Positions 34,597 through 42,226 are shown, counted from the stretch's first letter. The stretch: DNA of 42,333 bases from Nitrospirae bacterium MYbinv3 (GCA_002753395.1 PEAB01000025.1:1-42333), one strand, 5' to 3'. The notes: generated by a model not told the origin, from the sequence alone. Numbers and translations: made by a program.

Positions 34597-35088
34597 ATGA
34601 GTGTTCAAAAAACAATACATAACGATATTGTTACAGAAAAATCACTTTATGACACTGATTTTTATCAATGGACAATCTACAATGCTGCCCTGTTAAGACA
34701 AGGTAGGTTTAGTGAATTAGACGTGGAGAACATTGCAGAAGAAATAGAGACTATGGGTAGAAGTGAAAAAAGAGAATTAATAAACCGATTGTCGGTATTA
34801 ATAATGCATCTACTCAAATTGCAATATCAACCTCAACAACACTCTAAGAGCTGGATTACAACTATTGGAAGTCAAAGAACTGACATAGAGTTTTTATTAG
34901 AGGATAGCCCTAGTTTAGAACATGAAATAGAACTAATCATTGAAAAGGCCTATGAAAGAGCAAAAGTTAGATTTCAAAAGGACACAGGTATCAGCCAAGA
35001 AAGACTACCAGACTCCTGCCCTTATACATTTGAGCAGTTGATTGATGATAACTTTTGGCCTAAAGGTAATAGTTCAGTATACGATTGA
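34597..35088 (+). CDS. DUF29-family protein with a transposon-derived C-terminus
   Basis: The chosen start, ATG 34597, is uncertain; ATG 34558 and TTG 34540 are in frame upstream and none has a strong ribosome site. The body matches DUF29 (LYDTDFYQWTIYNAALLRQG, DVENIAEEIETMGRSEKREL, LSVLIMHLLKLQYQPQ, SWITTI). It is a small all-helical family of unknown function that is common in cyanobacteria and multiplies in some genomes. The last codons (GNSSVYD and TGA) come from the left end of the 160-bp element at 35066. Without that insertion the frame would read FWPKEI and stop (TAA), so the change is limited to the tail and the protein may remain functional. Confidence 0.82.
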   Translation: MSVQKTIHNDIVTEKSLYDTDFYQWTIYNAALLRQGRFSELDVENIAEEIETMGRSEKRELINRLSVLIMHLLKLQYQPQQHSKSWITTIGSQRTDIEFLLEDSPSLEHEIELIIEKAYERAKVRFQKDTGISQERLPDSCPYTFEQLIDDNFWPKGNSSVYD

Positions 35089-35225
35089 AACATCGTGTAT
35101 AAATATGCGATATAATGGGGTCAAGGGGTCTGGTCACCTTGTGGGTGGGGCTGAGGGAGGGGGTTGCGAACCCCTGGGGCAGAGGCAACGACCTCCCTTC
35201 TTAATACAAAGGGGTGAACTATTAC
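35066..35225. mobile_element. 160-bp MITE with perfect 11-bp ends and 8-bp target duplication
   Basis: The ends GTAATAGTTCA (35066-35076) and TGAACTATTAC (35215-35225) are a perfect inverted pair. GCCTAAAG flanks both sides exactly (35058-35065 and 35226-35233). The interior includes GGGGTCAAGGGGTCTGG and the GGGGGTTGCGAACCCC hairpin that recur through the window. The element has no coding capacity. IS66-family elements are known for ends beginning GTAA and 8-bp duplications, so an IS66-type transposase is a reasonable guess for the helper. Confidence 0.9.
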
Positions 35226-35258
35226 GCCTAAAGAAATCTAAATATCAAGGAGTAAACT

Positions 35259-35330
35259 ATGTCAAAAGTAGATTGGGATATTCGCCGTGAGGGGCGAGCA
35301 TGGAAAGGAAGTGAAGCAGAAGAACGTTGA
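35259..35330 (+). CDS. 23-residue ORF upstream of the small conserved protein
   Basis: A good ribosome site (AAGGAG, six bases before the ATG) opens MSKVDWDIRREGRAWKGSEA, ending at TGA 35328-35330. The next ORF begins with the adjacent base and is in the same frame. It may be a genuine short peptide, a leader, or the beginning of one gene split by a TGA. No family is recognised. Confidence 0.4.
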   Translation: MSKVDWDIRREGRAWKGSEAEER

Positions 35331-35495
35331 ATGCTAACACCTGAAAAGTTTGAGATGAATGACGGAAAACTGTTTTTTGAAGAAGAGGAAAGGATAAACT
35401 TACTTGGATTGTTATTAGAAAACGTTGGTATCGATAAAGCTATTACTCTTGGTAATCCTGAAACGTGGATAAGTGCCATTGAGAAACTCAAATGA
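35331..35495 (+). CDS. Small conserved hypothetical protein (54 residues)
   Basis: MLTPEKFEMNDGKLFF and LGLLLENVGIDKAITLGNP resemble a short family of unknown function that I recall from cyanobacteria and Nitrospirota. The start directly abuts the stop codon of the 23-residue ORF (TGA ATG), implying re-initiation. In the pre-insertion arrangement it would have followed the DUF29 gene closely, with the small ORF 17 bases after the ancestral DUF29 stop. No function can be given. Confidence 0.55.
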   Translation: MLTPEKFEMNDGKLFFEEEERINLLGLLLENVGIDKAITLGNPETWISAIEKLK

Positions 35496-35543
35496 GGACC
35501 CACGTTGTCATTTGTACACATTATGACTTAAATACATATGTTT

Positions 35544-35552
35544 TGCTATAAT
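35544..35552 (+). promoter_or_regulatory. Extended -10 promoter directly before the PilB/GspE gene
   Basis: TGCTATAAT (perfect TATAAT at 35547-35552 with an extended TGn) ends only seven bases before ATG 35560. A -35 near 35524-35529 (TGACTT) is poor. If the promoter is real, the transcript would be leaderless or almost so, consistent with the absence of a ribosome site before this start. Confidence 0.5.
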
Positions 35553-35559
35553 AGCAATC

Positions 35560-37374
35560 ATGCCTATTAACGATAAGGGTTCAAAGTCCCAGTATAAGAG
35601 CTTAGATATAGCAATGGTTACGGCTATACTGCTTAAGAAGGGACTTATTACGCAGGACCAGTGCGACCTCCTGATGACAAAGGGGGAGGAGCACAGAACC
35701 AGGATGCAGAGAACTAACGATGCAGGCCTTGCTAAGCGGCACAATCAGGTGCGCGACGTTGTAACGCCTGCTGAGGCCATTGCAGCCTTGGGTCTTGAGA
35801 TGCCAAGGACTAACAACAAACTTCTTACCGAGGATAAGGTAACCGAGGCCATAGCGGCTGAGTATAACATGTCTTACAAAAAGCTTGACCCGCTGAAGTT
35901 GGACCTCAAGGTGGTAACTAGTCATATACCAAGGCCCTTTGCCCTGCGTCACCTCATTGTTCCAGTAGAGGAAACCCGCGGTGTTATAAGCATGGCGGTG
36001 GCCGACCCCTTAAACATGGAGGGGATTGAGAGCATCAAGCGCGTTAAAAAGATTGAGATAAAGCTTGTATTAAGTTCAAAGAGCGATATATTTAAGATAG
36101 TCAGAGAGTTTTTCGGTTTTCAGGCCTCCATTGTGGCGGCAAGTGCGGAGATGAAGCCCACTATCGACCTGGGCAACCTTGAGCAGTATGTCAGGATGAG
36201 GGGACATGCCGAGATAGAGGCAACCGACTCACATGTTGTCAACGCAGTTGAGTACCTGTTGCAGTATGCCTTTGACCAGAGGGCAAGCGATATACACATA
36301 GAGCCAAAGCGTGATCGCTCAATAGTGCGTCTTAGGATAGATGGTGTGATGCACTACATCCACTCCATGCCAAAGAGTGTACATTCCCCTGTGGTGTCGA
36401 GGATAAAGATGTTGTCAAGGATGGATATAGCCGAGAAGCGTCGTCCGCAAGATGGCAGGATAAAGGCGCATCACAGGGACAAGGAGCTTGAACTCAGGGT
36501 ATCGACGCTGCCTGTTGCATTTGGTGAGAAGGTGGTCATCAGGATATTTGACCCCGATCTCGTTATGCAGGAGCTTAGTGAGCTTGGGTTTTATCCGCGT
36601 GAGTATCAGTTACATTCGTCTTTTATAAGGCGGCCTCATGGCATCTTGCTTGTGACCGGACCTACTGGAAGCGGTAAGACGACTACGCTTTATTCGTCGC
36701 TTAAGGCCATAGCCACTCCGGAGGTAAACATCATAACCATCGAGGACCCAATTGAGATGGTCATAGAGGAGTTCAATCAGGTAGGGGTGCAGCCGGCTGC
36801 GGGGATAACGTTTGCCAGCATCCTGCGCAACTTCTTGCGTCAGGACCCTGACATCATCATGGTGGGTGAGATAAGGGACAAGGAGACGGCAGAAAACGCC
36901 ATACAGTCGGCCCTGACTGGCCATCTTGTCTTCTCCACACTTCATACAAATGATGCCCCCAGCGCCATAACGAGGCTGCTCGATATCGGGGTGCCCGCCT
37001 TCCTGATCTCGTCTACCATAGTGGGTGTAATTGCCCAGCGTCTTGTGAGAAAGACCTGTGTGCACTGCAAGGTCGAACGTGAGATGACAGAGGAGGAGAT
37101 GGACTACCTTCAGCTTGAGAGGAAGACCTACATGATATCCTATGGCGAGGGTTGTTTAGAGTGTCGTGGAACCGGTTATCGTGGTAGAACTGGCATATTT
37201 GAGGTGATGGAGTTTACGGATAACCTTAAGCGCATCCTAAAGGACAAGGTGGAGCTTACAGACATAGTCGACGTTGCCAAGGCAGATGGAATGATAACGC
37301 TGCATCAAGCCGCCATCAGGAAACTCCTCGACGGTGTAACGACCTACGAAGAGGTCATCTCAATGACAGGGTAA
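35560..37374 (+). CDS. pilB: PilB/GspE-type assembly ATPase
   Basis: This 604-residue protein is a type II secretion/type IV pilus extension ATPase. The N-terminal domain (about 15-170) has the GLITQDQCDLLM and YNMSYKKLDP pattern of the MshEN/T2SSE_N region. The catalytic part shows Walker A GPTGSGKTTT (Lys373), the Asp box ITIEDPIEM, Walker B RQDPDIIMVGEIRD and a His box GHLVFSTLHTNDA. The zinc tetracysteine is Cys500/Cys503 and Cys532/Cys535, a mark of GspE/PilB and absent from PilT. It hydrolyses ATP at the inner membrane to drive pilin assembly. No other pilus or secretion gene lies in the window, so pilB versus gspE cannot be decided from context. An extended -10 sits immediately upstream. 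Confidence 0.9.
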   Translation: MPINDKGSKSQYKSLDIAMVTAILLKKGLITQDQCDLLMTKGEEHRTRMQRTNDAGLAKRHNQVRDVVTPAEAIAALGLEMPRTNNKLLTEDKVTEAIAAEYNMSYKKLDPLKLDLKVVTSHIPRPFALRHLIVPVEETRGVISMAVADPLNMEGIESIKRVKKIEIKLVLSSKSDIFKIVREFFGFQASIVAASAEMKPTIDLGNLEQYVRMRGHAEIEATDSHVVNAVEYLLQYAFDQRASDIHIEPKRDRSIVRLRIDGVMHYIHSMPKSVHSPVVSRIKMLSRMDIAEKRRPQDGRIKAHHRDKELELRVSTLPVAFGEKVVIRIFDPDLVMQELSELGFYPREYQLHSSFIRRPHGILLVTGPTGSGKTTTLYSSLKAIATPEVNIITIEDPIEMVIEEFNQVGVQPAAGITFASILRNFLRQDPDIIMVGEIRDKETAENAIQSALTGHLVFSTLHTNDAPSAITRLLDIGVPAFLISSTIVGVIAQRLVRKTCVHCKVEREMTEEEMDYLQLERKTYMISYGEGCLECRGTGYRGRTGIFEVMEFTDNLKRILKDKVELTDIVDVAKADGMITLHQAAIRKLLDGVTTYEEVISMTG

Positions 37375-37401
37375 GTGAAAGAGGTAAACATGAAAAACCA
37401 A

Positions 37402-37488
37402 CGGAGAAGGTGGGATTCGAACCCACGGTAGAGTTACCCCTACAACGATTTTCAAGACCGTCGCTTTCAACCGCTCAGCCACCTCTCC
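37402..37488 (-). tRNA. tRNA-Ser (anticodon TGA)
   Basis: On the minus strand a GGAGAGG acceptor pairs with CTTCTCC and the discriminator is G. The anticodon loop reads CTTGAAA with TGA, there is a long variable arm (GTTGTAGGGGTAAC), and the T loop is GGTTCGAATCCC. The length is 87 bases and CCA is not encoded. It faces the PilB gene. Confidence 0.95.
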
Positions 37489-37554
37489 ATCGCTGCAATA
37501 TTATAACATATGCTGTGAATTAATGTTTAAAAATCCTATCTACGCTACGGCGTG

Positions 37555-37695
37555 CATAAATAATTAATGGGTGCTTTGGGGGCGCTCCGACCCCCTCAGA
37601 CCCCCCGCAAGGGGACTCGTCCCTTTGACCCCGTAAATGTCGGGCGTGATTGTTTTATATGTTACAAATGTTTCAATCGTATACTGAGCTATTAC
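37555..37695. repeat. Mosaic palindromic repeat with GAGCTATTAC end
   Basis: It comprises GTGCATAAATAATTAATGGG, GC hairpins (GGGGGCGCTCCGACCCCC), AAGGGGACTCGTCCCTTTG, then CAAATGTTTCAATCGTATAC and TGAGCTATTAC. This is the same right end as the 160-bp family with one change. It fills the gap between the tRNA and the Crp-type gene. Confidence 0.55.
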
Positions 37696-37767
37696 GATTT
37701 TAATTAATCCTGGTAATCCTTTAATCCGTTAAATCGTGATTCAGACATTTCATTCTACAAAATGTGA

Positions 37768-37797
37768 TTGACAAAATGGTAGTGAAGCATTTAGGAT
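37768..37797 (+). promoter_or_regulatory. Possible promoter of the Crp/Fnr-type gene
   Basis: A perfect TTGACA (37768-37773) and TAGGAT (37792-37797) are separated by 18 bases. A start site near 37804 would place the nearby upstream GTG/ATG codons outside the transcript and favour ATG 37857 as the translation start. Confidence 0.4.
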
Positions 37798-37856
37798 TAA
37801 ACTATGTAGGTGACAGTTCGGTTGTTATAAACAAAAGTTTAAGACAGGTAAATGGA

Positions 37857-38615
37857 ATGCAAAAAGAGATTAATAGCGGAAATAAAGATTATACTGGTAC
37901 CAAGCCTACACGGAGTAAGAATGTAAAGGCAAATAACAGTTGTAGTAAGGAGAGAAGCCTGCAATGTTTACCGTGTTTATCTGCCTTTACACTTGCTGAG
38001 CTTTCATCAATAGAGAGATTGTCTGTTCATAAGAAGTGTTGTAAGAATGACTATCTATTTTGGGAGAGCGATGAGGTAAAAAATGTTTTCATCATTGAGA
38101 CAGGTGCAATAAAGCTCTTTAAGACCTCAGAGGAGGGCCGCGAGATAATCATTCGTATAATGAAAGGTGGGGATTATTTCTGCTGTGCTCCATTGTATGC
38201 AGACAGGAAAAACATGGTAAATGCCATAGCCATTGAGGATACATCTCTTATAATTATCCCGGCCGACTCATTTCATGAGATGATTTACGCTGGTCTTAGT
38301 CCGATTGGGATAAAGATTATGAGCACCCTATGTGACAGGGTAAAGCATCTCTCGAACATAATCGAAAACTTGACCTTTAAGGATGTCGTCAGGCGAGTCA
38401 TAATGGTTCTTTTAAACGAGGCCAACGAAAAAGATCCGGAGCAAAATATAGTCACATTATCACTTACACATCAGGATATAGCCTCAATGATCGGCACCGT
38501 ACGAGAGGTGGTTTCCCGGACAATGTCGAGGCTAAGAAAGTCAAACATGGTCTTTGGCTCCACATCCAGAGAGTTTAAGGTAAACAAACAGCTTCTTATC
38601 AAAGCAATGAAATAA
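37857..38615 (+). CDS. Crp/Fnr-family transcriptional regulator
   Basis: From ATG 37857 the protein is about 252 residues; in-frame GTG 37764 would add 31. It has a cNMP-type beta roll (about 45-160, LFWESDEVKNVFIIETGAIK, EGREIIIRIMKGGDYF), a dimerisation helix, and a winged helix-turn-helix (LTHQDIASMIGTVREVVSRT, about 200-250). It lacks the cAMP-contact RxS of Crp. Three N-terminal cysteines, Cys29-x7-Cys37-x2-Cys40 directly before the roll, sit where FNR has its cluster ligands, and the roll contains a CC pair at YFCCAP. A redox or iron-sulfur sensing role is therefore possible, not proven. It is convergent with the downstream PLP enzyme gene. Confidence 0.82.
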   Translation: MQKEINSGNKDYTGTKPTRSKNVKANNSCSKERSLQCLPCLSAFTLAELSSIERLSVHKKCCKNDYLFWESDEVKNVFIIETGAIKLFKTSEEGREIIIRIMKGGDYFCCAPLYADRKNMVNAIAIEDTSLIIIPADSFHEMIYAGLSPIGIKIMSTLCDRVKHLSNIIENLTFKDVVRRVIMVLLNEANEKDPEQNIVTLSLTHQDIASMIGTVREVVSRTMSRLRKSNMVFGSTSREFKVNKQLLIKAMK

Positions 38616-38622
38616 GTACGAT

Positions 38623-38763
38623 ACCAGCGATTCTCACTAATAATGAATGTAATTTATTGATATATAAGCAATATACTATAAAAACACCGCGAAAAATATT
38701 TTTCATATACACAGTAAAACCCTTATAAAAAGCCATTCTGCAAATTCAGTGAGAATTGCTGGT
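38623..38763. repeat. Inverted repeat between convergent genes
   Basis: ACCAGCGATTCTCACT (38623-38638) and AGTGAGAATTGCTGGT (38748-38763) are inverted copies with one mismatch; an AT-rich interior lies between them. They occupy the gap between the Crp-type gene and the PLP enzyme, so a shared terminator or a small mobile element is possible. Confidence 0.45.
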
Positions 38764-38795
38764 ACGATACCACTATAGTTAGAGTGACTGTTTTA

Positions 38796-40025
38796 TTACA
38801 CTATATTTAACCGTTTGCCTGCTTTCCAGAAGGCGTCAAGCACAAAATCGAGTTGTTGTTCCGTATGAGTAGCCATGTAGCTTGTCCTAATGAGGGCATG
38901 GCCAGGGGGAACTGCTGGGGTCAAGGCCACGTTGACAAAGACCCCCATCTCTTGCAGTGTTGTTGCCATACTACATGCTAGCTCATCTTTTCCTAGGAAA
39001 ACCGGCACTATAGGAGACTGTGTCTTCCCTATGTTAAATCCCATCTCTTTAAGACCTTTTATCATTTTATTGGTATTTCTCCAAAGCGTTTCTAACCTCT
39101 CAGGCTCACTGTCTACGATATCCAGGGCTGTGCTCACGGCGGCTACAGAAGCAGGCGATGGACTGGCAGTAAACAAGAACGCGCGGGCTACATACTTGAT
39201 ATAATATATAACATCCTTATCCCCGGCTATAAAGCCGCCTATAGAGGCAAAGGACTTACTGTACGTCCCCATTATTAAATCGATCTCATCTTCAAGACCA
39301 AAGTGCTCTGCCGTACCCCTTCCCGTCTTGCCAAATACCCCTAGACCGTGTGCGTCATCAAGCATGATCTTTGAGTCATACCGCTTTGCTATCTTAACCA
39401 GCTCTGGAAGATTTACAACATCGCCCTCCATGCTAAATACGCCGTCAATCACCGTTATGGTAGATTTGTCTGTCGTCTCAGATAGTACCCTTTCGTAGTC
39501 TTGCATGTCATTGTGTTTGAATCTCTTTACCTCACCGAAAGAGAGGCGGCAGGCATCTATAATGCTAGCATGATCCAGTTTGTCCACAATTACGGCATCG
39601 TCCTTGCCTACCAGTGCCGGTATTGCACCTAAATTGACTTGAAATCCGGTAGTAAAGGTTAGGGCTGCTTCCTTTTTCATAAACCTGGCCAACTTCTCTT
39701 CTAGCTGCACATGTATATCGAGAGTCCCGTTTAAGACCCTAGAGCCGGCACAACCGGTACCGTATTTCTTTATTGCCTCGATGGCCGCCTCTTTCACCTT
39801 TGGATGGTTGTTAAGTCCAAGGTAATTATTGGAGCCAACCATGATCATTTTCTTTCCTCCAATAAAAACCTCCGGCTCCTGCGCACTCTCAATGGCTCTG
39901 AAATACGGAAACGTCCCTGCCTCTATTAGTTGCCGTGCCCTTTGGTATTTCAGGCATTTATCGAAAATGCTTTTTTTCGTATCGTCTACAGCCATTTGTG
40001 TATCTTGTACCAGTTTGCAGTCCAT
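38796..40025 (-). CDS. spt: Serine palmitoyltransferase-like alpha-oxoamine synthase
   Basis: This 409-residue fold-type I PLP enzyme has SNNYLGLNNHP, the TGCAGSRVLNGT loop, LDDAHGLGVFG and the Schiff-base lysine Lys257 in GTYSKSFASIGGF. The SKSFASIGGF form is closer to bacterial serine palmitoyltransferases than to BioF or KBL, which usually read GTLGKA. SPT condenses serine with a fatty acyl thioester, the first step of sphingolipid synthesis. AAGGA precedes ATG 40025. The start overlaps the end of the upstream SDR gene by 40 bases, so they are coexpressed. KBL is less likely with no tdh nearby. Confidence 0.75.
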   Translation of the reverse strand: MDCKLVQDTQMAVDDTKKSIFDKCLKYQRARQLIEAGTFPYFRAIESAQEPEVFIGGKKMIMVGSNNYLGLNNHPKVKEAAIEAIKKYGTGCAGSRVLNGTLDIHVQLEEKLARFMKKEAALTFTTGFQVNLGAIPALVGKDDAVIVDKLDHASIIDACRLSFGEVKRFKHNDMQDYERVLSETTDKSTITVIDGVFSMEGDVVNLPELVKIAKRYDSKIMLDDAHGLGVFGKTGRGTAEHFGLEDEIDLIMGTYSKSFASIGGFIAGDKDVIYYIKYVARAFLFTASPSPASVAAVSTALDIVDSEPERLETLWRNTNKMIKGLKEMGFNIGKTQSPIVPVFLGKDELACSMATTLQEMGVFVNVALTPAVPPGHALIRTSYMATHTEQQLDFVLDAFWKAGKRLNIV

Positions 40026-40948
40026 CTAATACCATCCTTTAATTTTACTTTCGGTTCAAATTCAAAGTCCCTGATAGCTTCCTCACAGTTGCATAACCAG
40101 TATGGATGACTCAATTCTTTAATTTTGTCAGGGTTGATTATACTTTTCTTCATTAATCTGCCCGTTAAACTAGCAAAAACAGGCATAACACTCTTAGGTA
40201 TCCTTAACTTTATGTAGTGACACCCTAGCTCTTGTGCTATAGCATCTGCCATATCGGCATTGGTGTGCACTTGCAGGTCGGACAGGTAATATGTGCCGCC
40301 GATAGTCTTATCCGTCTTTATTGTAGCGACAATCCCTTTCACCAGATCATCTACGTATATGAGTGAATAGTAAGACTTCCCCCAATAGGGGAAGATCCCT
40401 TGGTGGATCATCTTAAACACATAAAACAGATCCCTGTCGCGCGGTCCATACACGGCTGGAGGTCTTACTATCGTTATGGGCAGTCTATCTTTATAAGCCA
40501 GCACAGCTCGTTCTCCCTGCAACTTGCTCTTGCCGTAATCAGACACCGGAGCTGGTTGCATATCCACACATACCGGTATGCCATCTGTGCAAGGTCCTGC
40601 AACGGCAAGAGTGCTCACATGTACAAAACGCTTGAGATCTCCTACGTACTTACAGACTGCCTCTAACAGATTCTCCGTGCCTGTAACGTTTGTGCAATAA
40701 AAATCCTGCATCTTTTGAGCCTTCGTAAGACCTGCTAAATGGAAGACGTAATTACAATCGCAGAGAAGGTCCTTAAGAGTCTCTACCCTCAGGCAATCAC
40801 CCTGCACCAGGCTCACAGGATAACCCTCTATCCATTGGAGATTCGATGTACTCCTAACCAGACACGTCACAGAGTATCCCTGTAGAAGCAACTCTTCCAC
40901 CAAGTGACTGCCTATAAACCCAGTCCCGCCAGTTACAATTACCTTCAT
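39986..40948 (-). CDS. Extended SDR (NAD-dependent epimerase/dehydratase-like), CerR candidate
   Basis: This 320-residue Rossmann protein has TGGTGFIGSH (about 6-15), a cofactor Arg in CLVRSTSN, HLAGLTK, VHVSTLAVAG and the catalytic YGKSK (YxxxK). RPPAVYGPRDRD is the usual substrate-loop marker. In Caulobacter the spt locus includes an extended SDR (CerR) that reduces the ketone of the sphingoid or ceramide product, and the overlap with the SPT-like gene makes that role the leading inference. Generic sugar-nucleotide epimerases share the same motifs. It is the first gene of the pair, divergent from scpB. Confidence 0.8.
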   Translation of the reverse strand: MKVIVTGGTGFIGSHLVEELLLQGYSVTCLVRSTSNLQWIEGYPVSLVQGDCLRVETLKDLLCDCNYVFHLAGLTKAQKMQDFYCTNVTGTENLLEAVCKYVGDLKRFVHVSTLAVAGPCTDGIPVCVDMQPAPVSDYGKSKLQGERAVLAYKDRLPITIVRPPAVYGPRDRDLFYVFKMIHQGIFPYWGKSYYSLIYVDDLVKGIVATIKTDKTIGGTYYLSDLQVHTNADMADAIAQELGCHYIKLRIPKSVMPVFASLTGRLMKKSIINPDKIKELSHPYWLCNCEEAIRDFEFEPKVKLKDGIRWTANWYKIHKWL

Positions 40949-41046
40949 CTTTTCCTACGTTTAACCCTACACACTCTAATCACAGTAAGTATAAACAATT
41001 TGTCATTATTTTTGCTCGAAAAATTAATCATACCCGCAAATGATTA

Positions 41047-41586
41047 ATGTTAAAATATGATCAAATGACATCCGAACATGCGTCAGCCATAGAGGCGTTG
41101 CTTTTTATATCCGGTGATTCACTATCAATTGCCGATATTAAGAGGCTCACCAACTTCTCAGAGCAAGAGATAGCTGACTCCCTAATAGAACTTACAGCCC
41201 AATACAAAGGTAAAAACGGGGGCATAATGATAGTTGAACTTGCTGGAGGCTATCAGATGGTCACCAATCCGATCTATGCACAGTTCGTTAAGAACCTTAA
41301 AAAATCAAAACCTGTGTCTAAATTATCCCTCACCACATTAGAAACACTTGCCATAATAGCCTACAAACAACCTATTACCAGGGTCGAAATCGAGGAGATC
41401 AGAAGTGTAAGCTCTGATTGGACAATAAAAAGCCTGCTTGAGAAAAAATTGATAAAGATCGTTGGGAGGAAAGACGCCCCTGGAAAACCCCTCCTGTTTG
41501 CCACTACAAGAGAATTTCTCATCGCGTTTGGCCTAAAAGACCTCTCAGAACTGCCAACCCTCAAAGAATTCACCAAACAAGAATAA
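41047..41586 (+). CDS. scpB: Segregation and condensation protein B
   Basis: This 179-residue protein contains the paired winged helices of ScpB: SAIEALLFISGDSLSIADIK at the N-terminus, GGYQMVTNP, LTTLETLAIIAYKQPITRVEIEEIRSV and GRKDAPGKPLLFATT. ScpB binds ScpA and the SMC ATPase to form the bacterial condensin. scpA is not in the window. ATG 41047 has no ribosome site; ATG 41065 is an alternative. It is divergent from the SDR gene, with 98 bases between them. Confidence 0.93.
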   Translation: MLKYDQMTSEHASAIEALLFISGDSLSIADIKRLTNFSEQEIADSLIELTAQYKGKNGGIMIVELAGGYQMVTNPIYAQFVKNLKKSKPVSKLSLTTLETLAIIAYKQPITRVEIEEIRSVSSDWTIKSLLEKKLIKIVGRKDAPGKPLLFATTREFLIAFGLKDLSELPTLKEFTKQE

Positions 41587-41600
41587 GTGTTGCGACGATT

Positions 41601-41609
41601 TGCTATAAT
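41601..41609 (+). promoter_or_regulatory. Extended -10 promoter
   Basis: TGCTATAAT (TATAAT at 41604-41609) is the same core as upstream of the PilB gene (35544-35552), including the trailing AG. No good -35 is visible at the right spacing. It would drive the small exported protein gene. Confidence 0.5.
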
Positions 41610-41641
41610 AGTTGGGGCTATGAAGTCCTATAATACAACAA

Positions 41642-41932
41642 ATGGGGGTTACGGTGGCAACACTAAGGTATCTGATGTGTTTACTGGCACTGGGGTTGTG
41701 CCTGAACGGGGTTGTTTTTGCGAATGACGCTCAGTCTAGAGAGTCAAACTCCGGTTTCGAGGAGAGAAAGGCAAAGATAGTCGAAAATGTCGATAAACGT
41801 ATTAAGGTCATGCAAGACTTTAAGAGCTGCGTGAGCGCTGCTAAGGACAGGGGTGCCTTGAAGAAGTGCATGCAAGACAGAAAACAGGCGATGCAGCAGT
41901 TGCGACCAACCGAAGGCAGGTCAAGAGAGTAA
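41642..41932 (+). CDS. Small exported protein of unknown function
   Basis: This 96-residue ORF has a signal peptide (hydrophobic LMCLLALGLCLNGVVFA, cleavage near ANDA). The mature part is short, helical and charged, with two cysteines (FKSCVSAAKDRGALKKCMQD) spaced 15 residues apart that could form a disulfide in the periplasm. GTG 41654, preceded by GGGGGTT, may be the true start; it gives a neat 23-residue signal. No family is recognised with confidence. The Cys-helix layout recalls PsiF-like small periplasmic proteins only loosely. Confidence 0.6.
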   Translation: MGVTVATLRYLMCLLALGLCLNGVVFANDAQSRESNSGFEERKAKIVENVDKRIKVMQDFKSCVSAAKDRGALKKCMQDRKQAMQQLRPTEGRSRE

Positions 41933-41952
41933 CCTAAATCAGACGTATTATA

Positions 41953-42025
41953 CGCGCCTGAGAGGGATCGAACCTCCGGCCTGAGGTTCCGGAGACCTCC
42001 GCTCTATCCACTGAGCTACAGGCGC
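41953..42025 (-). tRNA. tRNA-Arg (anticodon CCG)
   Basis: The acceptor GCGCCTG pairs with CAGGCGC and the discriminator is G. The anticodon stem GAGGT/ACCTC frames CTCCGGA, giving CCG. The T loop is GGTTCGATCCC. The length is 73 bases and CCA is not encoded. Confidence 0.95.
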
Positions 42026-42050
42026 ATTGATGAGCTAAAATATAGAAAGG

Positions 42051-42125
42051 GGTGAACAAGGGGACTTGAACCCCCAACCCCTGGAGCCACAGTCCAGTGC
42101 TCTGACCAGTTGAGCTATGCTCACC
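42051..42125 (-). tRNA. tRNA-His (anticodon GTG)
   Basis: The anticodon stem CTGGA/TCCAG frames CTGTGGC, giving GTG. An extra 5' G at position -1 (42125) faces C73 (42051), the hallmark of bacterial tRNA-His. The acceptor GTGAGCA pairs with TGTTCAC, including one G-T pair. It is 26 bases from tRNA-Arg on the same strand. Confidence 0.95.
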
Positions 42126-42226
42126 ACAAGGAAGAACTCCATAATCTACTATAACAGGTATATAAACTACTCATATCAATATAACATGACTTTGTAGTCC
42201 GTGTCAACAGTAGATAACGGGTGCAT

